Shown here in pieces: positions 35,819-44,900 of a DNA stretch of 64,000 nt. The position numbers and the translations under genes were made by a program. Below the pieces are notes generated by a model. The model was not told the origin of the DNA. It saw only the letters and a program-made list of their open reading frames with translations, and made no database searches. Position 1 is the stretch's first letter. Each line of letters starts with the position of its first letter. The stretch is from the NCBI RefSeq assembly GCF_030283145.1, contig NZ_JASNWE010000003.1, forward strand, positions 1,294,701-1,358,700. The letters run 5' to 3'. The stretch comes from Actinomadura xylanilytica. GTDB lineage: Bacteria > Actinomycetota > Actinomycetes > Streptosporangiales > Streptosporangiaceae.

Positions 35819-36442
35819 ATGCCCAGGAAACCACGCATCCCGAGACCCGCCCTCCCGAGGAAGAGGACCCTCGCCCTCGGCGCCGCCGCGGCCGTCGGCC
35901 TGCCGCTGGCGCTCGCCACGCCGGCCCTCTCGCACGGCTACACCACCTCGCCGCCGAGCCGCAGCTCGCTGTGCGCCACCGGCCAGGTGACCGGCTGCGG
36001 CGAGATCCAGTGGGAGCCCCAGAGCGTCGAGGGCCCCAAGGGGTTCCCCGGCTCCGGTCCCGCCGACGGCAAGATCTGCGCGGCGGGCGACAGCCGGTGG
36101 GCGCCGCTCGACGACCCGCGCGGCGGGCAGTGGCCGGCCACCGCGGTGTCCGGCGGCTCGTCGTTCACCATCTCCTGGAAGCTCACCGCGGTGCACGCGA
36201 CCACCTCGTTCCGCTACTTCCTGACCAGGGACGGCTGGAACCCGTCCCAGCCGCTGACCAGGGCCGCGCTCGACTCCCAGCCGTTCCTCAGCCAGAGCTA
36301 CGGGGGCCAGCGCCCGTCCAGCACGGTGTCGCACACCGGCACGCTGCCCGCCAAGCACGGCCGGCACCTGCTCCTGGCGGTGTGGGACATCGCCGACACC
36401 GGCAATGCCTTCTACTCCTGCGCGGACGTGAACTTCGGCTGA
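35819..36442 (+). CDS. Secreted lytic polysaccharide monooxygenase (AA10, chitin/cellulose-active)
   Basis: AA10 enzymes use copper to cut chitin or cellulose oxidatively. The protein is 207 residues from ATG 35819 (AAGGAG upstream). A twin-Arg/Lys-rich start and a hydrophobic core (LALGAAAAVGLPLALATPAL) make a signal peptide cut at ALS-HGY, leaving His as the new N-terminus, the first copper ligand. The second ligand His is in LTAVHATTSFRYFLT. The C-terminal block AVWDIADTGNAFYSCADVNF is typical. There is no carbohydrate-binding module, so it is a single-domain enzyme. It probably supports growth on plant or fungal polymers. Confidence 0.94.
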   Translation: MPRKPRIPRPALPRKRTLALGAAAAVGLPLALATPALSHGYTTSPPSRSSLCATGQVTGCGEIQWEPQSVEGPKGFPGSGPADGKICAAGDSRWAPLDDPRGGQWPATAVSGGSSFTISWKLTAVHATTSFRYFLTRDGWNPSQPLTRAALDSQPFLSQSYGGQRPSSTVSHTGTLPAKHGRHLLLAVWDIADTGNAFYSCADVNFG

Positions 36443-36616
36443 TCCCGGCCCGCTCCCCGTCCGCGGGACCAACCCGCGCCGTCCCCCGTTGTGCACCGGA
36501 CCAAATCGGCGCACAGGGGATGGCGCGGGCGGAAGCCGATGCACCAGGATGTGGCCAGCGATTCATACACTCGTCGGTAACAACCGCTGGTGAACCATCC
36601 CCGCGCGAGGAGAGCC

Positions 36617-38161
36617 ATGCTCAACCTGTCGGTCCTGCTTGAGGATGCCGCCCGGGAGACGCCCGACCGCGACGCCGTCGTCTTCGGCGACATGCGGCTC
36701 TCGTACTCCTTCGTCGACTCGATCGCCAACCAGGTCGCCAACCTGCTCCGGTCGCGCGGCATCGGCCCGGGCGACAAGGTCGCGCTCTCCTCGCCGAACC
36801 TGCCCTACTTCCCGATGATCTACTTCGGCGCGCTCAAGGCCGGCGCGATCGTCGTCCCACTGAACGTGCTGCTCAAACCACGCGAGATCGCCTACCACCT
36901 GGCCGACTCCGACGCCAAGGCGCTGTTCTGCTTCGAGGGCGCCCCGCAGCTCCCGCTGGGCGAGATGGGCAAGGCCGGGTTCGACCAGGCCGACGGCTGC
37001 GAGCACTTCTTCCTGCTCCCGGCGAGCCTGGCCACCATCGAGTCCCCGATCGAGGGCGCCGAGCTGTTCTGGGCGGCGCTGGCGGGCCAGCCCGGCACCT
37101 TCGACGCGGAGCCGACCGAGGCCACCGACACCGCCGTGATCATCTACACCAGCGGCACCACCGGGCAGCCCAAGGGCGCCGAGCTGACGCACGGCAACCT
37201 GCTGACCAACGCGATGGTGGACGACACCCTGTTCGCCAGGACGCTGCACGACACCTCGCTGGTGACGCTGCCGCTATTCCACATCTTCGGGCAGACCTGC
37301 GTGATGAACGTGGGCTTCTACCGGCGGGCCACGCTGGTCATGCAGGCGAGGTTCGACGCCAAGGAGGCCATCGCGCTGATGGTCAAGGAGAAGGTGAACG
37401 TCTTCGCGGGCGTGCCCACCATGTACTGGGGCCTGCTCAACGACGACACCTCGGCCGAGGACCTGGCGGCCGTCCGGGAGAACCTGCGGGTGGCCGTCTC
37501 GGGCGGCGCGGCGCTGCCGATGGAGGTCATCAAGGGCATCAAGGACAAGTTCGGCGAGGACATCCTGGAGGGGTACGGACTGTCGGAGACCTCGCCGGTC
37601 GCCTCGTTCAACCGGCCCGACCGGCCCATCAAGCCGGGGTCGATCGGCCTGCCGATCTGGGGCGTGGAGATGAAGCTCATCGACGACGACTGGAAAGAGG
37701 TCGAGGGCGAGGGGCCGGGCGAGATCGCCGTCCGCGGGCACAACATCATGAAGGGCTACTACAACCGGCCCGAGGCCACCGCCGACGCCCTCCGCGACGG
37801 CTGGTTCCGGACCGGCGACGTGGCCCGCCGCGACGACGAGGGCTACTACTTCATCATCGACCGCTCCAAGGACATGATCCTCCGCGGCGGCTACAACGTG
37901 TACCCGCGCGAGCTGGAAGAGGTCCTGCTGACCCACCCGCAGGTCTCGCTGGTCGCGGTGGTGGGCGTCCCGCACGACACCCACGGCGAGGAGATCAAGG
38001 CGTACGTGATCCGCACCCCGGACGCCACGGTCACCGAGGACGAGCTGATCGCCTGGGGCAGGGAGCAGTTCGCCGCCTACAAGTACCCCCGGATCGTGGA
38101 GTTCCGCGACGAGCTGCCGATGACCGCCACCGGCAAGATCCTCAAGCGCGAGCTGCGCTGA
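36617..38161 (+). CDS. Long-chain-fatty-acid--CoA ligase / AMP-binding protein
   Basis: This encodes 514 residues from ATG 36617 with GAGGAG upstream. It activates a carboxylic acid to an acyl-AMP and then acyl-CoA. Motifs are the P-loop IYTSGTTGQPKGAELTHGN, GYGLSETSPVASFN, FRTGDVARRDDEGYYFIIDR and SKDMILRGGYNVYPRELEE, with the catalytic Lys in TATGKILKREL. It resembles FadD-type ligases for medium or long chains; the exact substrate is open. It is a monocistronic gene followed by a GC-rich terminator. Confidence 0.93.
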   Translation: MLNLSVLLEDAARETPDRDAVVFGDMRLSYSFVDSIANQVANLLRSRGIGPGDKVALSSPNLPYFPMIYFGALKAGAIVVPLNVLLKPREIAYHLADSDAKALFCFEGAPQLPLGEMGKAGFDQADGCEHFFLLPASLATIESPIEGAELFWAALAGQPGTFDAEPTEATDTAVIIYTSGTTGQPKGAELTHGNLLTNAMVDDTLFARTLHDTSLVTLPLFHIFGQTCVMNVGFYRRATLVMQARFDAKEAIALMVKEKVNVFAGVPTMYWGLLNDDTSAEDLAAVRENLRVAVSGGAALPMEVIKGIKDKFGEDILEGYGLSETSPVASFNRPDRPIKPGSIGLPIWGVEMKLIDDDWKEVEGEGPGEIAVRGHNIMKGYYNRPEATADALRDGWFRTGDVARRDDEGYYFIIDRSKDMILRGGYNVYPRELEEVLLTHPQVSLVAVVGVPHDTHGEEIKAYVIRTPDATVTEDELIAWGREQFAAYKYPRIVEFRDELPMTATGKILKRELR

Positions 38162-38183
38162 CCCGAGGCACCGCCCGGGCCCG

Positions 38184-38221
38184 GACGGCGGCGGCGATCA
38201 CACTGCGCCGCCGCCGCCGTC
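38184..38221. terminator. Terminator between acyl-CoA ligase and glycosyltransferase genes
   Basis: A perfect 13-bp stem of GGC repeats (38184-38196 with 38209-38221) and a 12-base loop lie between convergent genes. Confidence 0.7.
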
Positions 38222-38238
38222 GCTGCCGGCGGCGGCCG

Positions 38239-40260
38239 TCAGAACAGGACGTGCTCCTCGGCGAGGCCGTAGAACGCGAGCCGGCTGTCGGCGAGCAGTT
38301 CGAGGTCGCTCGGCCGCCAGGTGTGCCGGGTCGCGTCCGCGTGCCGGATGGTGATGAACGAGAACCGGTCCGCCGCGTACACCCGCACTCCGTCGGCGCG
38401 CAGCCGCCGGAACAGGTCGGTGTCCTCGCCGCGTCCGAGGTCGGCGAACCGGTAGGCGCGGATGAGGTCGCCCTCCCCCAGCAGCGCGCCGCCGCGCAGC
38501 ACGTCCACGTACCGGTGCTCGTGCTCGGGATAGCGCAGCAGGGTCGCGCCGATCGAGGCGAGGTGGGCGTAGTGGGCGAGCTTCCCGACCACGCCCGCGT
38601 CGGTGTAGGAGAAGGCGGGCAGCAGGTCGGACAGGTAGTGCGGGCCGTACAGCTCGTCGTCGTCGATCTTGCCGAGGTGGGTCCCGTCGGCGGCGTCGAT
38701 CGCGAGGTTGAGGCAGCCGCCGAGCGAGACCGAGCGGTCCGCCGCGATCACCACGACGTCGTCGACGCCCGCCGCGAGCGCCCGCTTCTCCACGTCCGCG
38801 GGGTCGAGGCCCAGCCCGTGCAGCACCAGGACGAGCTGCAAGGGCCGCCACGTCTGGCGCGCTGCCTGCTCGATGGCCGGGCCGATCTGCTCGGGACGGC
38901 AGGTCGGCAGGAGCAGCGAGACGGCCGGACGCTCCGCCTCGGCGAAGTGCGCCTCCCCGCCAGGGCGTTCCTCGTCCAGCATCCGCAGCACGGTGTCGAT
39001 CCGGTGCCGGTAGGTGTGCGCCTCATGGACGCTCCGCACCGCCAGGTGCGCCTGCCGGTCGCGCAGCTCGGGACCGTTCAGGAGCGCGCGCAGCAGCCTC
39101 GACGCGTCCTTGCCGTCACGCGCGACCGGCCCGAACGCGGGCGACACGGCGGGTTCCCGGTGGTGGACGACCGGGACGCCCGCCGCCGCGGCCTCGACCG
39201 CCCGGCGCGGGTCCGGGGCGAGGAGCAGGCGGTAGCGCTTGCGCGCCGCGAGGGACGGACCGTACGGGAGCGGCGCCACGACCCGCTGGCGGTACATGTG
39301 CGGGAAGCCCGTCCCGTAGAAGTGGGCACCGAGGCGCGGCGCCGGGGCGATCAGTTGTTCGGCTGCGGCGTCGTACTCACCCTCGTACAGCAGCGGGTAG
39401 CGGCCCCGGTCCCCGGCTCTGACCGGGTTGTGCAGGCGGGGCTGGGCGGCGAACGGGAGCGCGTGGACGCGGTCGTGCCCGAGGCGTTCGCGGTGGGCCG
39501 GGACCGCGTCCGCGTCGACGGTGAAGACGTGGTCGAACAGCGCGGCGTCGGCGCTGAGGCCAGGGCCGGTGTCCCAGTACACCGACGGGACGCCGCGGTC
39601 GCGGCACCAGCGGGCCAGGTCGGCGATCGGGAGCCCGGTCGCGACGGGTTCGACGAGCAGCAGGCCGGGGCGTTCGGCCTCGAAGACCTCGCGCCAGTCG
39701 GCCGCGCCGAACCCGGAGACCTGCCGCCACTCGTACCGGAGCGAGGCCTCCAGGACCGGGCCGAGCACCACCGCCGCGGTGAGCCCCGGCCGGGCGACCG
39801 GGCCCTCGGGCACCTCGGCGGCGGGGACGTCGAGCGACTCGGTGTCGGCGACCTTGACCTCGGGGTGCCGCGGCGGACGGCGCTCGGCGGGCGGCTCGGG
39901 CGGCTCCGGTTCGGCCCGCAAGGCGCCGCGCAGCCGCCGGAACGACGCGGGCGAGGCCGGGCGCGCGCGGAACGCGGTGAGCGCGCCGCCCAGCCGCGCC
40001 CAGCGCCGCGTCGCCAGCGCGGCGATCTGCCATTCGGCCAGCTCGGCGCGGTGCTCCTGCGCGGCCCGCTCGCGGTCGAGGTCGCCGATGCGGCGGGCGG
40101 CGTCGGTGAGCGCGCCGGTGAGGCGGGCGATCTGGCGGTCGCGCTCGTCCCGCTCGTTCTCCAGCTCGGCGAGGCGCAGCCGCACGGCCGAGTTGTCGGC
40201 CGCCAGCAGGTCGCCCCGCGCCCGCAGCCCGGCGAGCTCGGCGGGGTCGGTCTCGGTCAC
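38239..40260 (-). CDS. Large glycosyltransferase with coiled coil, CgeB-like and GT2-like parts
   Basis: This encodes 673 residues from GTG 40260. Residues 1-~85 are a charged coiled coil (VRLRLAELENERDERDRQI, ALTDAARRIGDLDRER). Residues ~150-430 resemble CgeB/YkvP-type glycosyltransferases (PSVYWDTGPGLSADAALFDH, YRLLLAPDPRRAVEAAAAGV, VHEAHTYRHRIDTVLRML). Residues ~440-673 match a GT-A (GT2-like) domain (VSLLLPTCRPEQIGPAIEQ, HLGKIDDDELYGPHYLSDLL, with DDD as the metal motif). Two glycosyltransferase-type domains in one chain suggest stepwise building of a surface glycan or teichoic-type polymer. No neighbouring sugar genes support a pathway. Confidence 0.85.
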   Translation of the reverse strand: MTETDPAELAGLRARGDLLAADNSAVRLRLAELENERDERDRQIARLTGALTDAARRIGDLDRERAAQEHRAELAEWQIAALATRRWARLGGALTAFRARPASPASFRRLRGALRAEPEPPEPPAERRPPRHPEVKVADTESLDVPAAEVPEGPVARPGLTAAVVLGPVLEASLRYEWRQVSGFGAADWREVFEAERPGLLLVEPVATGLPIADLARWCRDRGVPSVYWDTGPGLSADAALFDHVFTVDADAVPAHRERLGHDRVHALPFAAQPRLHNPVRAGDRGRYPLLYEGEYDAAAEQLIAPAPRLGAHFYGTGFPHMYRQRVVAPLPYGPSLAARKRYRLLLAPDPRRAVEAAAAGVPVVHHREPAVSPAFGPVARDGKDASRLLRALLNGPELRDRQAHLAVRSVHEAHTYRHRIDTVLRMLDEERPGGEAHFAEAERPAVSLLLPTCRPEQIGPAIEQAARQTWRPLQLVLVLHGLGLDPADVEKRALAAGVDDVVVIAADRSVSLGGCLNLAIDAADGTHLGKIDDDELYGPHYLSDLLPAFSYTDAGVVGKLAHYAHLASIGATLLRYPEHEHRYVDVLRGGALLGEGDLIRAYRFADLGRGEDTDLFRRLRADGVRVYAADRFSFITIRHADATRHTWRPSDLELLADSRLAFYGLAEEHVLF

Positions 40261-40406
40261 AGGGCACTCCCGGGCGGGCGGTCGACGGCCGAACGCCGTC
40301 GCTTCGACGCGTCCACGCTAGAGCAGCGCCGCCCGTTCGCCGAGGATCTCGCCGCCCTGCCTCCGAGTGTTCACCCGCGCGTCGACCGGACGGGCCCGCC
40401 CGGCGG

Positions 40407-41651
40407 TCAGAGCGCGTACGGCAGGCGCTTGATGCCGTTGATGAAGTTGGACTCCAGGCGCTCGGGCTCGCCGTCGGCGCGGATGCCGGGGTGGCGGCGC
40501 AGCAGCTCCCGGAACATCACGGTGATCTCGCGGCGGGCCAGGTGCGCGCCGAGGCAGAAGTGCGGTCCGGGGCCGCCGAAGCCCACGTGCGGGTTCGGGT
40601 CGCGCAGGATGTCGAACCGCTCGGGTTCGGTGAAGACGGTCTCGTCGCGGTTGGCCGACCCGTAGTAGAGGAGGAGCTTGTCGCCCTCCTTGACCTCGTG
40701 GTCGTTCAGCATGGTGTCGCGGGTGACGGTGCGCCGCATCCAGATCACCGGCGAGACGTACCGGACGATCTCCTCCACCGCGCCGGGCATCCGGGCGTCG
40801 AAGCCGGCGGTGAGCAGGGCGCGCTGCGCGGGCTCGCGGGTGAACAGGTCCAGGCCGTGCGCGATGGCGTTGCGGGTGGTCTCGTTGCCCGCCACGACCA
40901 GCAGGATGAAGAACGAGCCGAGCTCCTGGTCGGTCAGCGACTCGCCGTCGATATTGGCGTTGACCAGCGCGGAGATGAGGTCGTCGGCGGGGTCCCGGCG
41001 ACGCTCGCGGCCGATCTCCTCCACCAGGTCCTTGAGCGTCTGGCCCGCGGTGAGCAGGGCCAGCGCGTGCTGCTCGACGTCGCCGGTGGGCAGGAACTCG
41101 GCGTCGTTGCCGGCCAGGATCACGTTGGTGGCCTCGAGCACCGCGCGGTAGTGCTCGGCGCCGATCCCCATCATGTCGCAGATGATCTTCAGTGGGAGCC
41201 GGGCCGCGACGTCGGCGACGAAGTCGCCGGTGCCGTCGGCGCCGAGCCGCTCGGCGAGCCCGCCGGCGACCGCCTCGACCTGGTCCTCGAACCGCTGGAT
41301 CATGCGCGGCGAGAAGGCCCGGGAGACGATCCGCCGGATCTTGGCGTGCCGGGGGTCGTCCATGCTGATCAGCGAGCCGAAGTACTCGTGCATGTCGCCG
41401 GGCATGTCCGGGATGCTGATGGCGCCCTTGCCCGAGCAGAAGTCCTGCGGGCGCCGGGACGCCTCGACGACGTCGGCGTGCCGGGTGAGCGCGTAGTAGC
41501 CCGGCCCCTTCGGCGCGATGATGATGTCGGGTTCCTCGAAGCGGATGAGCCCGGGCTCGTACCGCAGGATCCGGAACGCCGCGTGCCGCTCGTCCGGCGG
41601 GCGCCTCCAGAAACCCCAGTCCGTCAGGTCGATGTCCTCGACGCTCGGCAT
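40407..41651 (-). CDS. Cytochrome P450
   Basis: This encodes 414 residues from ATG 41651. The heme loop FGGPGPHFCLGAHLARREI holds the axial Cys; the I-helix shows AGNETTRNA; the ExxR is in AVEEIVRYVSP. The N-terminus DDPRHAKIRRIVSRAFSPRM is typical of soluble bacterial P450s. The sequence is closest in style to the CYP124/125/142 group that oxidises sterol side chains and branched lipids, but the substrate is unproven. An epoxide-hydrolase-like gene lies just upstream in the same direction, so the two may act in one oxidation pathway. Confidence 0.94.
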   Translation of the reverse strand: MPSVEDIDLTDWGFWRRPPDERHAAFRILRYEPGLIRFEEPDIIIAPKGPGYYALTRHADVVEASRRPQDFCSGKGAISIPDMPGDMHEYFGSLISMDDPRHAKIRRIVSRAFSPRMIQRFEDQVEAVAGGLAERLGADGTGDFVADVAARLPLKIICDMMGIGAEHYRAVLEATNVILAGNDAEFLPTGDVEQHALALLTAGQTLKDLVEEIGRERRRDPADDLISALVNANIDGESLTDQELGSFFILLVVAGNETTRNAIAHGLDLFTREPAQRALLTAGFDARMPGAVEEIVRYVSPVIWMRRTVTRDTMLNDHEVKEGDKLLLYYGSANRDETVFTEPERFDILRDPNPHVGFGGPGPHFCLGAHLARREITVMFRELLRRHPGIRADGEPERLESNFINGIKRLPYAL

Positions 41652-41671
41652 CACGCGACCCCCGCTGAATA

Positions 41672-41696
41672 GAATGGGATTCGGTTTACCTGAACC
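41672..41696 (-). promoter_or_regulatory. Two small palindromes in the P450 promoter
   Basis: GAATGGGATTC (41672-41682) and GGTTTACCTGAACC (41683-41696) lie side by side, 21-45 bases upstream of the P450 start. They are candidate regulator sites; the arms are short (4 bases), so this is weak. Confidence 0.35.
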
Positions 41697-41767
41697 ATCT
41701 CAAAGGAGAGCGGCATGCGGAGCCTGATCCCGGGTGACGCGCATCACATTCGAGTGCCCGGTGCGGC

Positions 41768-42655
41768 TCAGACGGCGATCCAGTCCATGATGAGGCGGCC
41801 GACCTCGGCGGGCCGGTCCAGGTGCAGGAAGTGGCCGCCGCCGGGCACGATCTCGGCGCGCGACCCCTCCGGCAGGAAGGCGAGCACCGCGTCCGGCCCG
41901 CCTCCCCGCATCACCGTGTCCGCCCCCAGGCAGCCGTCGTCGGCGCCGTGCAGGTAGAGGATCGGGCGCTCCCACTCCCCCGTGGTCGCCGCCTCCTCGG
42001 CCGCGTACCGCTCCACGAGCCGCGACGGGTCGAGCATGGCCCGGTAGTAGCCGATCGCCGCCGCGATGTTCGCGGGCGCGGCCAGGCAGTCCATCACGTG
42101 CCCGACGTCCTCGGACGCCTCGTACCCGGGCGACCAGTCGCGCCACAGCCCCTCGACGAACGTCCGGTCCAGCGCCATCTCCGCCAGCGGCGTCTGGAAC
42201 AGGAACATGTAGAACGACCGCTTGAGCTGCTCGTAGTCGAGGAAGGTGTTCACCATCGCGGTGATCGGCGGGACGGCGAGCGCGACCACCTTGCGCCAGC
42301 GTCCGGGCGCGTGCCCGGCCGCACCATAGGTGGCGAACGCGCCCCAGTCGTGCCCGATGAGCACCGCGTCCGGGCCGCCGCCGAGCACCTCGTGCAGCGC
42401 GACCGCGTCGGCCGCCAGCGCCCCGCCCTGGTAGGCGCCGTCCTCGGGCACGGCGGTCGGGGCGTAGCCGCGCATGAACGGCGCGACCACCCGGTAGCCC
42501 GCCCCGGCGAGCAGCGGCATCAGGTGCCGCCAGGTGTGCGCCGAGTCGGGGAAGCCGTGCAGGCACAGCGCCAACGGGCCGTCCTCCGGCCCCGCCGCCA
42601 GGTAGGCGAACTCCAGCCCGTTCGCGGTGACCGTTCCAGTCGTGATCTCAGCCAT
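41768..42655 (-). CDS. Alpha/beta hydrolase, epoxide hydrolase-like
   Basis: This encodes 295 residues from ATG 42655, with GGAG seven bases upstream; ATG 42670 would add five residues. The oxyanion region is CLHGFPDSAHTWRHLMPL and the nucleophile elbow is IGHDWGAFATYG, whose Asp (not Ser) is typical of epoxide hydrolases and haloalkane dehalogenases. The catalytic His lies in VPGGGHFLHLDRP, and the cap-domain region includes FYMFLFQTPLAEMALDR. Together with the P450 downstream it may open an epoxide or remove a reactive intermediate. Confidence 0.88.
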   Translation of the reverse strand: MAEITTGTVTANGLEFAYLAAGPEDGPLALCLHGFPDSAHTWRHLMPLLAGAGYRVVAPFMRGYAPTAVPEDGAYQGGALAADAVALHEVLGGGPDAVLIGHDWGAFATYGAAGHAPGRWRKVVALAVPPITAMVNTFLDYEQLKRSFYMFLFQTPLAEMALDRTFVEGLWRDWSPGYEASEDVGHVMDCLAAPANIAAAIGYYRAMLDPSRLVERYAAEEAATTGEWERPILYLHGADDGCLGADTVMRGGGPDAVLAFLPEGSRAEIVPGGGHFLHLDRPAEVGRLIMDWIAV

Positions 42656-42787
42656 GTCGATCTCCGTCATGTCCGGTGCGTCTCCTCGCCGGCCGGTGGC
42701 GCGGTCGTGGTGTACGTCACCCTTCTGAGGGCCAACCAAATTACAGTTCCACGCATCTTCTCCACACAGGCCTGCGAAAGGAACCCC

Positions 42788-43471
42788 ATGACCGTCAGCC
42801 GGGCTGTGGCCCGCACGCTCGCCGGAGGCCTGACCGCGCTCTCCCTGACCGCGTGCCTGGGCGTCCGGGAGCCGGAGACGGCCGCCCCGCCGGCGAGCCC
42901 GCCCGGCACCGCCGCGCCGGAGACCACGCCCCCCGCACAGGCGGCGCCGAGCGGCTGGAAGACCGTCGGCGGGCCGGACAACGGCGTGCGCATCTCCATC
43001 CCGGAGGGCTGGGTTGACATCGCGATCTCCAACGGCGAGGCCGCCTCCGGGCTCGACCGGCTCGGGCTGAAGGGCGCCGACCGGGAGGTCATGATGCGCA
43101 GCATCTCCCAACTCCAGGAGCGCAAGGGCGTCTTCGCGGTCCTGGCCGCCTCGACGGAGACGCCCTTCGCCACGAACGTGAACGCGCTGTGCACCCCCTC
43201 GGGCGGCACGACCCTGGAGCAGGTCAAGGCCGCCACCCGGACGGGCCTCCAGCAGATCGGCGCGAGGAACGTCCAGGCCACCACCGCCACCATCGGCGGC
43301 CGTCCCGGCGTCCGCGCCACCTACGAGATGGCGTCCGCGCTGGGCACGCTGTCCGGCCACCAGGGACAGGTCCCCGACGGCGACCGCACCTGCACGGTGA
43401 CGGTGACCGCCAAGCAGGGCGCGATGCCCGCGAGCACCGGCGACATCCTGAACACGATGGAGCTCCTCTGA
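42788..43471 (+). CDS. Putative lipoprotein, unknown function
   Basis: This encodes 227 residues from ATG 42788. The signal peptide ends in a lipobox (ALSLTAC), so the mature protein is anchored to the outer face of the membrane at Cys. A Pro/Ala/Thr-rich spacer follows to residue ~58, then a globular domain starting GWKTVGGPDNGVRISIPEGW that resembles the LpqN/Mog1-type fold in pattern. The Cys pair in ALCTPSGG and RTCTVTV may form a disulfide. It has no partner gene and is divergent from the epoxide hydrolase. Confidence 0.8.
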   Translation: MTVSRAVARTLAGGLTALSLTACLGVREPETAAPPASPPGTAAPETTPPAQAAPSGWKTVGGPDNGVRISIPEGWVDIAISNGEAASGLDRLGLKGADREVMMRSISQLQERKGVFAVLAASTETPFATNVNALCTPSGGTTLEQVKAATRTGLQQIGARNVQATTATIGGRPGVRATYEMASALGTLSGHQGQVPDGDRTCTVTVTAKQGAMPASTGDILNTMELL

Positions 43472-43491
43472 GCCCGTCCCCTGGACGTACG

Positions 43492-43532
43492 ACGGCGGGC
43501 GGCGGACCGGGTTCCGGTCCGCCGCCCGCCGT
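43492..43532. terminator. Very strong hairpin between lipoprotein and methyltransferase genes
   Basis: A near-perfect 19-bp GC stem (arms from 43492 and to 43532) with a three-base GTT loop lies between convergent genes and can stop transcription in both directions. Confidence 0.8.
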
Positions 43533-43547
43533 TCACCTCACGCGCGC

Positions 43548-44813
43548 TCAGGGCCCCCAGTCGGGACGCAGCGGCATGTGCGAGAGGCCGTCGTCGCCGA
43601 CCTTCACGCCGAGGGTCTGGTGCAGCTGGATCCAGTTCTGCTCGAAGCCGAGCGCGGAACCGGCCATGTACACCCGCCACACCCGGGCGATGCCGTCGCC
43701 GACCTCGGCCACCGCCTCGTCCCAGTTCTCGTCCAGATTGCGGCACCAGCCGAGCAGCGTTCTGGCGTAGTGCTCGCGCAGGCTCTCCTGGTGCCGGATC
43801 TCGAAGCCCGCGTCGTTCATCTGCGACTGGATGTAGCCGGGCCCCTCCAGCTCACCGTCCGGGAACACGTACCGGTTGATGAAGCCGTTCTGCTTCATCG
43901 CGGGCGCCAGGTTGTCGGGACGGGTGATGGTGTGGTTGAGCATCCGGCCGCCCGGCTTCAGCTTCCCGTACAGGAACGAGAAGTACGCGGGAAGGTTGCC
44001 CTTGCCGATGTGCTCGGTGAGCCCGATGGAGCTGACCGCGTCGAAGCCGGTCTCGGTCACGTCCCGGTAGTCCATGTGCCGGACCTCGGCCAGCTCCGAC
44101 AGCCCCCGGTCGGCGATGGCCTTCTGCGCCCACTCCGCCTGTTGCTTGGAGAGCGTGACGCCGAGCGCCTTCACCCCGTAGTGCTCGGCGGCGTGCATGA
44201 CCATGCCGCCCCAGCCGCAGCCCACGTCCAGCAGCCGCATCCCCGGCTTGAGGCCGATCTTGCCGGCCACCAGGTCGTGCTTGTAGTACTGCGCCTCCTC
44301 AAGGGTGGAGTTCTCCTCGGGATAGCAGGCACAGGTGTAGGCCATCGACGGTCCCAGCACCATCTCGTAGAACGCGTTGGACACGTCGTAGTGGTGCGAG
44401 ATCGCCTTGGCGTCGCGCCGCTTGGAGTGCCGGAGCCAGGTCGGCACGCGGCTGAACGGCGCCTCCTGCGGCGGCGGGTCCAGCCGCCGGCTGAGCGCGC
44501 CGCGCAGCAGCGGATCGCCCAGCACCGCGCCGAGGATCCGCCCCTTGTCGCGCGCCGTCACATCGCCGAGGACCTGCTGCATCGTCGACAGCGCGGTGTA
44601 CATGTCACCGCTGACGTCGATCATGCCGCTGACGTACGCGCGCGCGAGTCCGAGCGCCCCTGGCGAATGCACCAGGTAGGACACCGCGTACGGCGAACGC
44701 ACGTCGAACCTGATGTCGGCGCCGCTCACCCCCGCGCGCGAGCCGTCGTAGGCCGCGAACTCCACTGGCGCCTCAGCCCCGGCTAGCTGCTCGAAGACCC
44801 TGGCCAGCGTCAT
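43548..44813 (-). CDS. tmsB: Cyclopropane/10-methyl fatty acid methyltransferase (TmsB/BfaB-like)
   Basis: This encodes 421 residues from ATG 44813 with AGGAGGAG upstream. It is a CFA-synthase family SAM methyltransferase: SHHYDVSNAFYEMVLGPSM, the SAM loop RLLDVGCGWGGMVMHAAEH, ALGVTLSKQQAEWAQKA and SSIGLTEHIGKGNLPAYF, with YVFPDGELEGPGYIQS near the end. The gene follows an FAD-linked oxidoreductase 87 bases upstream, an arrangement known for synthesis of 10-methylstearic (tuberculostearic) acid: methylation of oleoyl chains at C10, then reduction of the methylene. That lipid is a chemotaxonomic marker of many Thermomonosporaceae. An ordinary cyclopropane synthase is the alternative if the FAD gene is unrelated. 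Confidence 0.88.
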   Translation of the reverse strand: MTLARVFEQLAGAEAPVEFAAYDGSRAGVSGADIRFDVRSPYAVSYLVHSPGALGLARAYVSGMIDVSGDMYTALSTMQQVLGDVTARDKGRILGAVLGDPLLRGALSRRLDPPPQEAPFSRVPTWLRHSKRRDAKAISHHYDVSNAFYEMVLGPSMAYTCACYPEENSTLEEAQYYKHDLVAGKIGLKPGMRLLDVGCGWGGMVMHAAEHYGVKALGVTLSKQQAEWAQKAIADRGLSELAEVRHMDYRDVTETGFDAVSSIGLTEHIGKGNLPAYFSFLYGKLKPGGRMLNHTITRPDNLAPAMKQNGFINRYVFPDGELEGPGYIQSQMNDAGFEIRHQESLREHYARTLLGWCRNLDENWDEAVAEVGDGIARVWRVYMAGSALGFEQNWIQLHQTLGVKVGDDGLSHMPLRPDWGP

Positions 44814-44900
44814 CTTGCTCCTCCTGTCTCTCCGCCCCGGCGGGGCGATGGGTTCCCCATCGGCCCCGACCAGGGCCCTCCCCCCGATACCGCGGGCGTT

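Noticed and set aside
36443..36616. Operator for the acyl-CoA ligase gene
   Set aside because: I looked for palindromes in this gap and found none longer than four bases per arm.
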